Source: Favolaschia claudopus
Lineage: Eukaryota; Basidiomycota; Agaricomycetes; Agaricales; Mycenaceae
Length of the DNA stretch: 64,000 nt
Assembly: GCA_037176885.1 (NCBI GenBank)
Contig: JAWWNJ010000022.1
Span: forward strand, 1,488,001 to 1,552,000
Direction of reading: 5' to 3'
The notes under the pieces: generated by a model
Seen by the model: only the letters and a program-made list of their open reading frames with translations
The model's database searches: none
What the model was told of the DNA's origin: nothing
Made by a program: the position numbers and the translations under genes
Part shown: piece by piece, positions 9,519 to 21,324 of the stretch
Layout: each line of letters opens with the position of its first letter
Numbering within the stretch: the first letter of the stretch is position 1

Positions 9519-12500
9519 CTATGTCTCTGAGATGTCGTCCAGCAGCCAGGAATGCGAATCTTGGCTCCTCTGGCTCCCCACATGACTTGCCTCGTCGTCA
9601 CTTTCAGAGACGTCTTTGGCCATTGACACAAGCCAATCTTGTTGCTCGCCCGGCTTCTCACTGGCCGAATTCGAATGCGACGCCACAAGAAAATACAGTC
9701 CCACTCACCGTGACCCTTTAACACTCGGCACTCGTGCTCGTGCCACATCAAGGGGTCGGAAGCTGGACGCATTTGAGGTACAAGTCGTGTCCTTGAGTGG
9801 CCGCTTAGCACGGGGGGTGGCTTCCGTGGCGTTGTCTTCTTCAGAACTGCTAAGTATTCTGGATGGTTTCGAGAGTTTACGACGAGGAATCGGCGGGTTG
9901 CGTTTGCGAGCTTTGCTTGGCCCACGAGTGCTTGACCCTCCTCCATCTTCGCTTGACGAACAAAGATCCACGACGCTACTACCACGTGTAGACCGTTTGC
10001 TGCTGGTCAAGGATGCCGATGGAGACCTTGGCCTTGAGTATCCCCCGACCTCGGCTGTATCGCTCTCGACCTCAGGCTCGCTGAATGTTTCGCTGAATAT
10101 CGAAGCCTTCATTGGCGCCGGTTTGGAAGTTGACCTTGCTTTGGGCCGGGGTGTCGGCACGAATACGCCTAGCGGGAACTCGGAATCCGAATCCGAATCA
10201 AAAGCAAGGGCGGTAGCGAGCTTGTCCACCTGGCGGGAAGGCGGCTTCGGAGTTGGAGCTAGTTGTTCTGCCTCGAGGCTCTGCGTGATAGTGTCCATGT
10301 CAAAATCCGCATCCTCCTTCGAAGGTCTGACATCGGAAGAGGTATCCATGTCGCTCGCAGTATCAGTGAGGACACTGGGCTTTTCTTTATTTTTAGGAAC
10401 GGGCCGTGGTCGAGGTCGTGAAGGAGCGGGGGGATCGGCAGCTGCCGATGCAGCTTCCGATTCCTTATTCTTTCTTGCCCGCTTCTTCTGTTTGAGAACT
10501 TCTGACTTCTCTCGTTCCTTCTCCGCCTGCTGTTGCATCCATCTCTCTTCTTCTTCCCCCTCCTCAATCTCGAGTTCCTTCCTACGCTTGCGAGCTCTCT
10601 CCATGACCATCTGCTCTGCAAGCCGCACGCCCCCTGAGTCACCACCCGCAAGCTTCTTTCCAGAGACCCCTCCCCACTCTCCTCCGTCTGCAGGAAACAT
10701 CGCGACGCCGTAGCTGGCACTTTCCCGCAACACAGCAACAGCTCGCTTCTTGTCCGACCGCCTATCCTGATCCAAATCCATGTCCTCCATGACGAGCCGC
10801 ATCCCAACCTCGGGCACTAATATTCGCTGGATAAACTCGTTCGGTGTGAGAGGGGAGACGAGATCAGGGTCAATGCTGGTAAGGGGGAACATATCGTAGA
10901 GCGTCTGGTGAATTATCATCGAGCCTAACTCGCCATAGCTAGACCACGTAGTGTCAGTAGTAGTGAATCGCTTTGTAGAATCGAGTACTCACTATCCCGG
11001 TTGCGTCTTCTCAAAGTTGGCAAACTGGCCATGCACACCCTTGACACCCTTCGACCCTTTGGCTTTCAAGTCCTTAACTAGGTCTTTCCAAAAGATACAG
11101 AGCATCCGAGGCCCTTTGTTGCGTTGGGGGTTGACAGGGGGCTGGGGCTCCTCGGCATCATCTTCGTTGCCATAAACAATCGGGTCGCCTGGATCTCTCA
11201 GTATACCGAGAAGATCCCGCTTCAATGCCAAAACGCGACCCTGAAGGCCTTCCCAGTCAATGAACTTCGGCCATCCTCGCATTTCAGCCTCAGGGAGGGT
11301 TTCGCTTTCAAAGCGGTGGCGTTGGCATACTCCGATGAAAACATTCATGGGGGCTTTGCGACCGAGCGGATTGGCAGGTCGGGCATCACGATATGATTTC
11401 TTGAACGTTTCTTCCAAGAGGCGTGTCAAGAGGGGAGTGGGTTGAGTGGGTAAGGGTGTGTCGCAATACGGGCATAGCGTTTTGGGATCTGTTCCTGGCG
11501 AAAGGAAGACTGGCGAAGAAGTTAGCTAGCTGATGATCCTGTTGTACGACCGCCTACGCAGTTCACTATCCTCTTCTTCATATGCTTCCGCCAGAACTCT
11601 GGAACGAGAATGAGCATCGAATGGCAAAACAGAAAATATAGGACACGTACACAGGTTGGTTCTTGTAGCGCTTTCGGTCTCGCTCATCCTCGTTGTCCGA
11701 TCCGGACTGTCTCTTGCTGGACGAGGGACTGCCCTCCGGTGTCTGATTATTCAGTTCCATCGGGAAAGGCTGCACCTTGCGTTTTCCACTAAGTTTATTC
11801 GACATTGCTTGTTCCTCGGGACGCAATGGTGACGGGGCGGGGAATCGGGTGACGGCCGACTTCAGAGGTGTACCAAGCGGTGATGGCAGAAAGTCATTCT
11901 GGGCTTTCGTAGGGGAGGAGAGTGGCGATAGTCCTTCAGTCGGTAGCGGGCGCGTGAATTTAGGTCCTTCTCGTCCCTGGGCTTTCGCCTTGCCCTTCTT
12001 CACATCCTTCTGAGGAGGAGGTCTGTCTATTTCTCTGCCTTTTCCCTTTGAACCGCTCAGAGGCGACAACGTTGGGAACTTATTGAAGTCGTTGTGACCA
12101 GGCGAGTTATCAATTGAGGATTGTGAGGAGGTGACACTGATGAAAGAGTTCGAACGCGAAGTGGATGCCACCGGCTGAATCTTTCCAGACGCGCCTGACT
12201 TCGACCGCTGGGGTTTCGCGTCCCTTGAGTACTGCGAATCGGCACGGCGCTTGGTACCTGCGCGGATCTCTGAGTGATTTTGGTTCCGGGTAGTGGAATT
12301 GTCGCGCAAGGGACGCGTCGAGACCTGCTGTTGGTCGCCAACAATAGGACGCACAGCGGGCGTCTTCTTCTTCTCCGGTGCTCTGTGAGCGTTCTCCTTG
12401 GAGGTTGCGATCGGATCATCTACGTCGCTCCCCGGTTTCTTCTTGTTCTTATTGAATTTGAGACCCTTTATAACCACGTCCATGTCGCGTTTCTCCTTTT

Positions 12501-12738
12501 TCTGCTGCACAGGCTGGGAAGACGCGGGACGAGGGGGCGATATAGGCGGAGAAGAGTTCTTTCCGGAGAGCAAGTCGAGGTCGTCATCGTCGCTATCGTC
12601 CTCAACGGGTAGAACTTCCTGGACGCGCTTGGAGGGGACACTGAACCCCGAACCAAGATCCTCATGAAGAACTCCCCTCCGTGGCAGTTGGCTACCTGGG
12701 CGAGCTTCAAGTCGCGCCGCATAGCGACGCGACTCCAT
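9519..12738 (-). CDS. RTC4-domain protein (Restriction of telomere capping 4-like)
   Basis: The first exon (from 12738, MESRRYAARLEARPG) encodes about 350 residues of basic, Ser/Pro-rich, low-complexity sequence with an acidic run DDSDDDDLD, expected to be disordered and nuclear. The conserved part follows: TDPKTLCPYCDTPLP (a Cys-pair signature), SYRDARPANPLGRKAPM, VCQRHRFES, GWPKFIDWEGL, FWKDLVKDLKAKGS, then ELGSMIIHQTLYDMFP and FIQRILVPEVGMRL, which match the RTC4 C-terminal domain. A long charged tail rich in Lys, Glu and Ser comes after. A last short exon, joined by a donor near 9707, ends WLLDDISET at 9519; ending instead at 9705 would need no splice but loses a plausible tail. In yeast Rtc4 is linked to telomere capping defects; its molecular function is not known. 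Confidence 0.85.
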
Positions 12739-13872
12739 TTACAGTGTAGAGAAGGGGATTTGGATGTGGCCAGATGAGGGGGATGGAGAAAGCGTAAGGG
12801 AAGAGGGGAATGCGATCACGTGAGTCAGCTCCCTCGACCATTATGATTGACGCGACAAGCTTTAGCTCCCTGCCTCCGGCACGGCCGACTCGCTGCGCTC
12901 GCCGACCTCCCTCCGTTCGGTCACACAGCTTGTTGGGGCTGGCCGCCCCAAACCCCGCTGCGCTCGCTCCGCTCGCGACGTCTAGTACGATCTCAACATC
13001 TCGACATTGACCCCGTGATTTTCTGTCAAAAGTCACGCGACTGATGGCCTGGCCCTCTTTTCAAGTATAGGATCCTCTCTGAGCGAAACATGATGGCAAA
13101 AAGGACCCCACTATCTATTGAACATTTCTCCGTGCTTAGCATGCGAGAAAGAAGCGAAATCGTGAATTGATAATCGAATCAAATGCTAATAAACTTTGAA
13201 TTCAAGACTACTGTAACTTGCGTCTCGCGGACTCGCACTAAATTCCTTGCATCTTTTCGAGTGTCTTCTCAGATTTCAACACAAATCGGACGGCTGACAT
13301 CATTGTAGGCAGTACTCCTAACCTTGTTCAGCGCTTACTGTTTCCTGGTTTTGAGTGCGGCTTTGTTCGTTCAATTTCCTTGCCACCTTCCTTGGTGAGC
13401 AATGCACGAGAGATGTTCGGTTTCTACTCTGCCAAGGTCTTGTTACGAGGGTGCTCCCTATCGTGGTAGAGGGAACTGGGATAAGCATTTCCACAGATTG
13501 CGATGGGTGTCCCATCCGGCCCAACTACCGCGATAATTGGATGATATATTCGATGTCGGCAGGCGGTCTGGGACGGCGCTGACCCTCAGCTATTTAGGCG
13601 TTGGCCTGGCTGCCCGTCACTGGAACAATTCCACTGCTTCTGGAGGTACAACGCGGCGGCATGTGTCTGACTTCAGTTGTTTCGATGCTGCCTTCCCGAC
13701 ACCTGGTGCTGCGCGAGTTGCAGGGAGAGGTTCTGATCTTCGTGGGATGGAAGCTCTACTACTTGAAAGTTCACAGCTGAAAAGGCCATAGCCCACTTCG
13801 TCGACGTTTCAGTTCGTACATTTCGCAAGCTATTATAAAAGGACACATACATATCGTACACCCAAACCCGAA
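12739..13872. other. Long intergenic region with a GC-rich palindromic block
   Basis: Both flanking genes run on the minus strand. Bases 12840-12985 form a CG-rich block with repeated TGCGCTCG-like words and inverted repeats, unlike the neighbouring DNA. From 13050 to 13250 the sequence is AT-rich. Open frames at 13355-13582 and 13537-13791 (plus) and 13318-13524 (minus) show no family I recognise and are interrupted. I cannot support a gene here. Confidence 0.4.
12855..12951. repeat. GC-rich block with inverted repeats
   Basis: ACAAGCT at 12855-12861 pairs with AGCTTGT at 12927-12933, enclosing about 65 bases. Directly after, TTGGGGC (12933-12939) and GCCCCAA (12945-12951) form a 7-base stem with a 5-base loop. 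The words TCGCTGCGCTCG and CGCTGCGCTCGCTCCGCTCGC at about 12889 and 12956 repeat the same core. It may be a remnant of a small mobile element or a structured promoter element of the RTC4-like gene. Confidence 0.35.
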
Positions 13873-15589
13873 TTAATACACAGTCGAATCTTGTAATCGC
13901 CATTTGCCGAGAGGGCCCCATAACCAGGCCCCCTGCGGTCGATTGACATTAGGAGGTACAGTTGTTGTCCGTGTTTCTGTGGGACTCGTCATCTCATAAT
14001 CCTCTTCATCCTCTTCGTGCCTTCGTTGGCGTTGGCGTCGATCCAATTTCCACGCAAAACTCCCCAACCCCCACCCACTACGCACCGCATCCGCACGTTC
14101 GAGCTCCCGTATTCGCTCAACGCGCTCCACCGCCTGTTGCCTCACTGCAGCAGCATGCTCATGGCGTAGAGACCTATACCATTGACCCACAACCGTTGGA
14201 ACGAATCGCGGAAGGGTAGAGCTTGTGTTGCTGGATGTGAGAGACGCGGTGGAAACAGAAGACCCCGGAGCATTTGGCTGCGTAGGCGAAGGAGGCTCTG
14301 AGGCACTGGAGGCATTACCTCCAGACGATACGCCAGGTGTTCTTTGACGCGCACCAAGCGCGCCAGCAACGCCTTGCAAGACGACTTTCGCGCGCGCCTT
14401 GGTTTGTTTCCGACGTTCCTTGGCTTCTTTTTTCCGCGCTGCCCGCTTCGCCTCGTGTTTTGCGATCCTCGCAAGTTCTTCTTTGTCGAGCGGAAGATCG
14501 CTGCCTGAACCAACCCACCACCACCAGCCGAGAAAGCTTTGCCACAATACAACGGCCCACATCAAACCCGGTAGCCAAGTATATTCCTCTTCCCGTGGAA
14601 CATATAGAAAATTGAGGGCTGTGCTCATAAGAGCTAAGGCAACGGCGCCGCAACCAAAAGCTGCAGTTCCCCCATCGGTCCGCCACGCATCTTTTCGTTT
14701 GACTAGTAACCCCCATATTAAGAGGGCCGTGGTGAATAGCAGAGATAGTGTGGCGTTACAGACATTACGAACGGCTGAAGCAAAAGTTATGATATTTGGG
14801 GCGTCGCTGAGCGGTATGAGCTGCATGATGGCAGCGACGATCGCCAGAGGACCTGTAGATCGGTGAGACTAAGGATCATGGAATTCAGGTCAATACTGGT
14901 GTCTGCGTACCCAAGAGAGCAAATATGAGTCTCGCCTCCAACCGTGAAGGATACAAGAGGGTGAGGAATTGGATGTGTGTGATCTAACCACAAGATGAGA
15001 TTAACTCGAATAAATAATTGATCAGTGACTCACCTGGATAAGGCCAGAGGTCGAGGCGTTCATGACCATCCAAGTAGCCCTTTGAACGGCGGTCCAAGCG
15101 TGTTTAGCCTCATCGTCCTCCTCGAGTGGAGGCACATCTACCGCCACATATCTCAACATGTACGGCCACTGAGAACTCTCCGTCTGCGCCACGGAGAGCA
15201 CAACATGCAACGTAGCAACCAGAGATATCAGCAGAGTGCTAACGCCGGATATTTGGAGGACATAGTTAACGGGAGCGAGTGGCCAGTGGTATTGAGCGGT
15301 GAATATGAGATGTATGAAAAGCACGGCAACAAGAGTAAGGATTATGCCGGTGAGAAGGATTTGCACGGGGAGTGAGCGAGCAAATGCAGGTCGATACTTG
15401 AGGTACGGATCTTGAGAGTATCTGAATGTATTGTGTAAAATCAAGTGTTAAAGTGAAAAACGAGAAGATTTACTGTCCGCTGGCGGTTGCGGTTGTGGTC
15501 GCGTTCGCAGCGTTGTCGGCTAGGGCCAATGCGATGAGGGATAATGCTGCGGCTATTCTCAAGACGTTACGGGGGACTTTGAAGGCCAT
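13873..15589 (-). CDS. Polytopic membrane protein with signal peptide and basic cytosolic tail
   Basis: The start at 15589 gives MAFKVPRNVLRIAAALSLIA, a signal peptide, and an Asn/Thr-rich segment. After the first intron SQDPYLKYRP leads into a series of membrane segments: LLTGIILTLVAVLFIHLIF, ISGVSTLLISLVATLHVVL, FALLGPLAIVAAIM, ATLSLLFTTALLIWGLLV, CGAVALALMSTALNFLY and LMWAVVLWQSFLGWWWW, about six or seven in all. The tail is long, highly basic (KEAKERRKQTKARAK), low in complexity, and ends near WLWGPLGKWRLQDSTVY. This domain order is seen in unnamed basidiomycete proteins; the number of segments is compatible with a receptor-like 7TM topology, but I recognise no functional motif. Product unknown. 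Confidence 0.75.
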
Positions 15590-15771
15590 TCAGGCCCATT
15601 CCACAGTTCGTGGTGATAAGGAGAGCAAGGGACGCGTGTGTAGCTTCGCCTTGCATTTCAAACAAATACATGCCTATATTTGGGAAACAACGCCATGTCG
15701 CCGTTTTAGGAAATTTCCGAGAAAGACGGTCGAATATCAACGTTTCAAGTATAAGACAACTTTCTGACACC

Positions 15772-17599
15772 CTAGAACTTCCCCCAAAACTTGCCAAGAA
15801 CTAGGTGCCGTGCAATGAGCATTAGGATGATCGAGGCCAAAATCATGCTTCCAGCATAATATCCCACAGCCCTGAATCCGCCGGGTGACGTGCTAATGGC
15901 GCCGGAAATCGGTGGTCCCGCCAATGCACCAATTGCGGTAAGACTCAAGCTCATCCCTATCCGCCGTCCTAAATCTGAGATTTCCCCCAGATGGTATATA
16001 GGCAGAGTAAAAGAGGACACATACGCCCCGGAGGAGAACCTGAAGAAAAATCGTCAGTATATAGAAATTGTTGAGCGAGAAGTGCTCACCCATAGATTAT
16101 GGCGATAGCAACAAAAGACCGTTGAGAACGAGCCAGCGGCCATACATATGTCATCACGGCTGCAACGCCGCACATGGGAGTGACGATATTTGCAGCACCT
16201 TGATATTCATCAGGTTGGCGACCAGATTAGCGAAAACGCATACCAAATCTATCGGCCGCAAATCCAGCCATCAAACGACCCAAGAGCGAAGCTCCGTTGG
16301 CCATTGAAATGAGGTAAAACGAGAAGTCAGGAGAAACCCCCACTGTCGTTGCACTAACATCGAGATATGTCAGAACTGTGGAAAATGGTCAGACGCACAG
16401 GTCAAAAAAAAGGGGACCATAAGCTAACCAGTATACAAGCCAAAGAAAGAGACTATCCCGCTAATACAATATACGGTGTAGGCGGGATTTTTGAACGCAG
16501 CTGGGTTGAGGAGTCCCCCAGGCACGTGTTTGGGAGGAAGACGCCGCTTCACGGTCAGATTGGCGGAAGTTAGACTGCACAAGAGAATGAAGGCCATAAT
16601 GCGGAGGGTCCATGGGAACCTTAAGCCAACGGTGAGCCAGAAAAGAAAGGCGTGATGAGCTCACGTACCCAACTCGAGGAATCAAGTTCCGCGCAATGAT
16701 CTACTTGGTGTGAGATTGAACATCACACAGAGGGCACCGATACTCACAGGGAACACAGTGCCTCCTATAGATGAACCGGTAGCTACCAAACCCATCGCGA
16801 GACCTCTTCTCTTATGGAACCAATGCCCCATGACAGCGCCGACAGGCGAAAACAGTATTCCGGCACCGAGCTGAGTGATGGCAAGGTTTAGTTTCATCCT
16901 TATAAACGTTCCAGACAACCCACCCCAGTTGCAAACCCTTGGCAAAGTAAGAAGTGCCAGTATTTAGTGCATTCGGCGCAAAGAAACGTCGCGACGACCA
17001 GTAACACACTGGCCACGAAAAACGGTACTTTGAAAATGCCACGATCAAAATAGTGACCCATGACAAGCCCGGGAATGAATATGAGGGAATACTGCACGGG
17101 CCATGAGCGCACAGCTATGCATCCCGAGCGAAACCACAACGAACCTGAATGGAGCCAATCCATGCACTGTAGTCAAAAGAATCAGAGAAAACAACACAAT
17201 ACAGAAAATTCTCCTACATGTTCGACGGCGACGAGTCTTTGAGTAAAGTTTCCGTGTAATAGGCTTGGAATACACCCCAAGCATTCACGTAGCCAAAACT
17301 GTGAGGAGGTGTCAAATCTGGAACGAACATGGGTAGAAACGGCATACGGCACGCTGCACGCTTCACAGTACATACGTTGAAAAGTTAGCACAAAAAGCCT
17401 GCACGATCGTAAGTGAGGGATTCAGATGTGGAGAAGGATACTGTACTCCAAAAACTACAAGCCATGCTCTCGTCCCTCCATCTGGATACTCTGCGGCCCA
17501 GATATCCGACGTTGCATTCTCGATCTTGTCCTTTTCTTTGACTTCCGCTGTGGTGTCGGTGTATTCTGGCGGAGCGACGATGGGGAGAGGTTCAGTCAT
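15772..17599 (-). CDS. MFS transporter, monocarboxylate (MCT/SLC16) type, copy 1
   Basis: This is an integral plasma-membrane transporter of the fungal MCH/MCT family, expected to move monocarboxylates or small metabolites. The N-terminus (MTEPLPIVAPPEYTDTT) is cytosolic, followed by YPDGGTRAWLVVFGV, the MCT family signature. Later exons give FGYVNAWGVFQAYY, SWIG-type TM2, VMGHYFDRG (loop 2-3), PVGAVMGHWFHKRRGLAMG and ATGSSIGGTVFP (TM4-5), and end with IGALAGPPISGAI, GYYAGSM and GKFWGKF. About twelve membrane segments can be made out across roughly nine exons. It is a clear paralogue of the transporter at 18936-20873, with the same exon order and nearly the same C-terminus. The substrate cannot be told from the sequence. 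Confidence 0.9.
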
Positions 17600-17841
17600 C
17601 GAGATTGGAGCAGGTGGTCGCAGGAGGTTAAGTTGCGGAAAATGTTAGCCGAGGCCAGCTGCTGACTGAGGCAGCATCAGTGTGCGATCAAACAACGATT
17701 TGCCGGAAAATCTCTTACGTAACCGAGTGAAATTCTTTTGCTACACAAAAATAGATACCTACAGTATGCGGGGTTCAGAGACATTGAACTCAAGAAATGG
17801 GCACTTACTGTGACCATACTATACATTCAGGCAGCGCACAT

Positions 17842-18743
17842 TTAATCAGCTTCTCTCCGACGCTTCAGCAACTGGGATGCAGAGGGCAAGGCAGCATCAG
17901 GGTCAGAGTCCGAGGCCAACACACGCTCTTGACCATGTTTCTTCAGAATGGCGATAGCGAAAAGCGCGCGTTCTAGTTTCATGCTATCCCAGCGTGCTTC
18001 TCCTTCCGAATCGACATTCAACCGCCTTACCTCTGCAACTAACGCTGCAGCAAACTTCTTGTAGAACGCGTCAGTGTACTTGATTTTGCCGATGGAAGAT
18101 TCAAAGAACGATGCGGCTTCATCACTCATGAAAGGGAGAAGGTGTGGGGGCTGAAGAGTAAGGAGAGCTATATTGAGTTTCTCAATACGTGTTGGAACCG
18201 TCAGGCAACGACACAACACCCACCGGACGCAGTAGCCGCCCCCACACCCTTTAGGGTACACGCTTCCGGGAGCCCACGCAAGGCGGCATCAAAATCGTCC
18301 CCCGCCTCGCGCACCTTCTTCAGCGCAGTAGTGGTCGACTTGATTACAAGTGTTTCGTGGTTCGACGCGATCAATGCGAGGAGCGTAGGGCGCGACTTGC
18401 CGCGCGACAGTTTCCATTTCATGAGCGCTGCATGGTTAGTCAAGACTCGAGAACAGGTGACGGAGGGGACGGTGAACGGACAAGTCATATCAGCCGGAGT
18501 CACCTCCTGCGAGGACATGATCTTCGACAGCAGACCGGATTCGGTGTTCGTGAGCCATTCATCCAGCGTGATAAGTTCTTCAGGTTTCTTGATATGCTCG
18601 TTGGATCGCAGCGATATTGCAAGCGAGTAGTTGTTGAGACCGCGCAGGAGAACAGATGCGTCGGGAAAGTTGGTTGGCGCACTAACAGACGACGACACGT
18701 GCACTGACGTCGAAGCCGTCTTTTGCTTTTTGCGAGGCGGCAT
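17842..18743 (-). CDS. Conserved fungal protein with a helix-hairpin-helix-like motif, probably nuclear
   Basis: The first ATG is at 18743 (MPPRKKQKTAST), a basic nuclear-localisation-like start. NNYSLAISLRSNEHIKKPEELITLDEW and MKWKLSRGKSRPTLLALI are recognisable blocks of a family found across fungi (the first block shown is shortened in meaning, not in function). The central motif LKGVGAATAS looks like the hairpin of a helix-hairpin-helix DNA-binding unit, as in DNA glycosylases. An intron follows it; the second exon gives PFMSDEAASFFE and ends LLKRRREAD. A catalytic Asp or Lys of glycosylases is not obvious, so I do not call an enzyme. It sits between two paralogous transporters on the same strand, which suggests that the duplication flanked it or that it was inserted. 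Confidence 0.75.
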
Positions 18744-18935
18744 AAGCGGCAAAAGTCTCAGGGTGCACCGGTGAAGGAAAGCTCAGTCAAGTTCAAGTAA
18801 AGTTGAAGTCCAGAGTGAACAGCAAATCGTGGGAAATTGTGATTGACGTTGATCAAAACTCTTAACGGTGGCTCCCCAGAACAGCTCGTTATCTCGAATT
18901 AGTCTACACAGATGTATGTATGGTTATCTGCATCG

Positions 18936-20873
18936 TCAAAACTTCCCCCACAGCTTCCCCAGAACCATGTGTCGGGTAATCAATATCAGCACAATCGCAA
19001 CCAGAATCACGCTCCCTGCATAATACCCCACAGCGTGGTAGCCTCCAGACGCAGTGTTGATGGCTCCCGAGATAGGCGGCCCTGCCAGCGCACCGATGGC
19101 CGTCAGCGTCTGCGCCATTCCCGACCGTCGTCCCACATCAGCTACTTCCCCAAGATAGAACATCGGGAGCAGGAATGAAGAGACGAACGCGCCGGACGAG
19201 AAGCTGGGTACAGAAAAGGAATGTCAACGTGAACATTTGGGGAGAGTATATTCGTCGGCACTTACCCATAGATGATCGCTATAGCCACGAAGGCACCTTT
19301 CGAGTGGGCAAGTGGCCAAACAAAAGTCATAACAGCGGCCACACCGGAGAAAGGAAGGATGATATTGACGGCCCCTTGCAGAAAATTTATACTTTGGGAA
19401 GGGCGGCTGAAAAGGAGCCCTACCTATTCTATCCGCTACCGTGCCGGCCATCAACCTCCCAAAAAGTGACGCTCCGTTAGCCATCGAGATGAGGTAGAAG
19501 GAGAAATCTGGCGATATGCCAACGGACGTCGCACTGACGTCGATGTAGGTCAGCACTTGACCAGCCATTAGCGGCAGTGACACGAGGAGAGAAAGCAATA
19601 AAGCACACCAGTATACAGGCCAAGGAAAATTACGACTCCGCTAATGCAATACAGAGTATAGGCTGGGTTTTTGAAAGCCGCAAGATTGAGTAGGCCTCCT
19701 GGTACGTGTTTCGGAGGCAAACGCCGTTTCACACAAATGTTTGCTAACGTGAGGGTGACCAACAGAATGAAAGCCATAATGCGAAGCGTCCAAGGGAATC
19801 TAAAAAATCAATGTAACGTGCAGACGGTACAGACAGTACGGCCTACCCTACTCGGGGTATCAGATTCCGTGCGATGATCTACTTCCAGTCAGCTCAGCTC
19901 ATTTGGTGAAACAGTTATGACCTTACAGGAAACAATGTACCACCGACTGAAGATCCTGTAGCCACTATCCCGTTCGCAATACCTCTACGTTTTTTGAACC
20001 AATGGCCAACGACTGCTACCATGGGTCCATATGCAACGCCGGCGGCCATCTTGGCTCAGTACATCAGTCACCCCATTCGTGCTCAAAGCATAAACATACC
20101 CCAGTAACAATTCCCTGACACAGGACGAAATGCCAATATTTTGTGCACTGGGCGACGAGGAACGTGGCTAAAACGACGATCGCACTTGCGGTTATGAACG
20201 GGACCCTGAGATACCCTGTCGTGATTCAGTACGTATACCTCTTCGATTCTGGCGAGGCAGAAATTATACCTCGATCGAAGAAATGGCCGCTGACCAATGC
20301 GGGGATGAAGCATAAAGAGTACTGTACATTGTCAGGCAAGCTTTACGAGCGGGGCGAGAAACAAGAGAGTACCTGTATAGAGCCAATCCATGCACTAATT
20401 CTCAGTCAGACTCGGTCCAAGGATGGATAAGTCCAAAACACAAACATATTTGAGGGGGATGAATCCTTGAGCAAGGTTTCGGTATAATACGCTTGAAAGA
20501 CTCCCCATGCATTCACGTAACCAAACCTAAAAGCGCATCAGGTTGTGAGTTCAATCGCTTGGAATCCGATCCAGATACTACGGACGTTGAAAAAGTCGTA
20601 CAGGCTCCCTAAATCAACGTCGATAATTAAGACCAAGTTCGCGAAGCCACAAAAAAAACCAACACCGAAAACAACCAGCCACGCCCTCGCCCCTCCATCC
20701 GGAAATTCCGCAGACCAGATATCTTCGTCGGTGGTGGAAACGTCGACATCTTGCCCTTTCTCCGGAGGACTCTGACCGATCTTCTCCGTCTTCTCGACAG
20801 CGGATTCCTCAGAAACAAGAGTCGGAGTGGGCTCCACTTCCACAGGCTCGAGAACGGATGGTTCGGCGAGCAT
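18936..20873 (-). CDS. MFS transporter, monocarboxylate (MCT/SLC16) type, copy 2
   Basis: The cytosolic N-terminus (from MLAEPSVLEPVEVEPTPTLV) is longer and more acidic than in copy 1. It is followed by FPDGGARAWLVVFGV, FGYVNAWGVFQAYY, MVAVVGHWFKKRRGIANGI-type TM4 region, SGSSVGGTLFP, NLIPRVGFPWTLRIMAF, RLPPKHVPGGLLNL, VDVSATSVGISPDFSFYLIS, FGRLMAGTVADRI and the same ending IGALAGPPISGAI, HAVGYYAGS and GKLWGKF. Intron positions agree with copy 1, as in a tandem duplication. One intron near 20560 must use a GTCCGT donor to keep SxFGYVN in frame. Transport of monocarboxylates is the family's usual role; substrate and direction are unknown. Confidence 0.9.
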
Positions 20874-21324
20874 GTTGGTGCGACCGTGTGGGGGTTGAAT
20901 AAGTCATACCATGACCTTTAAAGCTTAAGTGTGGTTCTCTTCATTTTTGAGCCGTGCCCGCGGCTACGCTTGCGTCGGCCAGGAATTTCTGACTGCGACG
21001 AAAATCGCGGGAAAAACAAGAGATGGCCGAGGGAAAGACCGAATCTAATCTGATAACGTGTTTCCAGACTTTCTTTGAGTTACCTTTTGAAGCAATTTTC
21101 GAACGTCCGTGCCTGTGCCCGGTTGCTCCCCGAAGGAGACCCTACCAGTGGCTTGATTCTGTCGTTCAGTCGGCACCGAGTAGTCTGTGCAATAATAATT
21201 TTAATTGTTAAACAATTCATGCTCGCAGTCGTTTCGTCGTAAGAACATTAGGGAATACTTCGTGACCTCTGTCCAAATAGATAGTATAGATATGAGAACC
21301 CACAGCTTTAATCCACAGTCGCAA
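20874..21324. other. Intergenic region (451 bases)
   Basis: This holds the upstream region of the copy 2 transporter and the 3' flank of the chitin synthase gene, both minus strand. A small open frame at 21023-21211 has no recognisable feature. Confidence 0.35.

Noticed and set aside
9616..10713. 365-residue plus-strand open frame
   Set aside because: It is antisense to the charged, low-complexity tail of the RTC4-like protein; its Ser/Arg-rich composition follows from that and it has no family features.
12840..12985. tRNA or small structured RNA gene
   Set aside because: The hairpins do not form a cloverleaf and there are no A- and B-box promoter patterns.
13318..13791. Overlapping open frames on both strands as a hidden gene
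   Set aside because: No conserved block, stops in all frames and no plausible exon chain.
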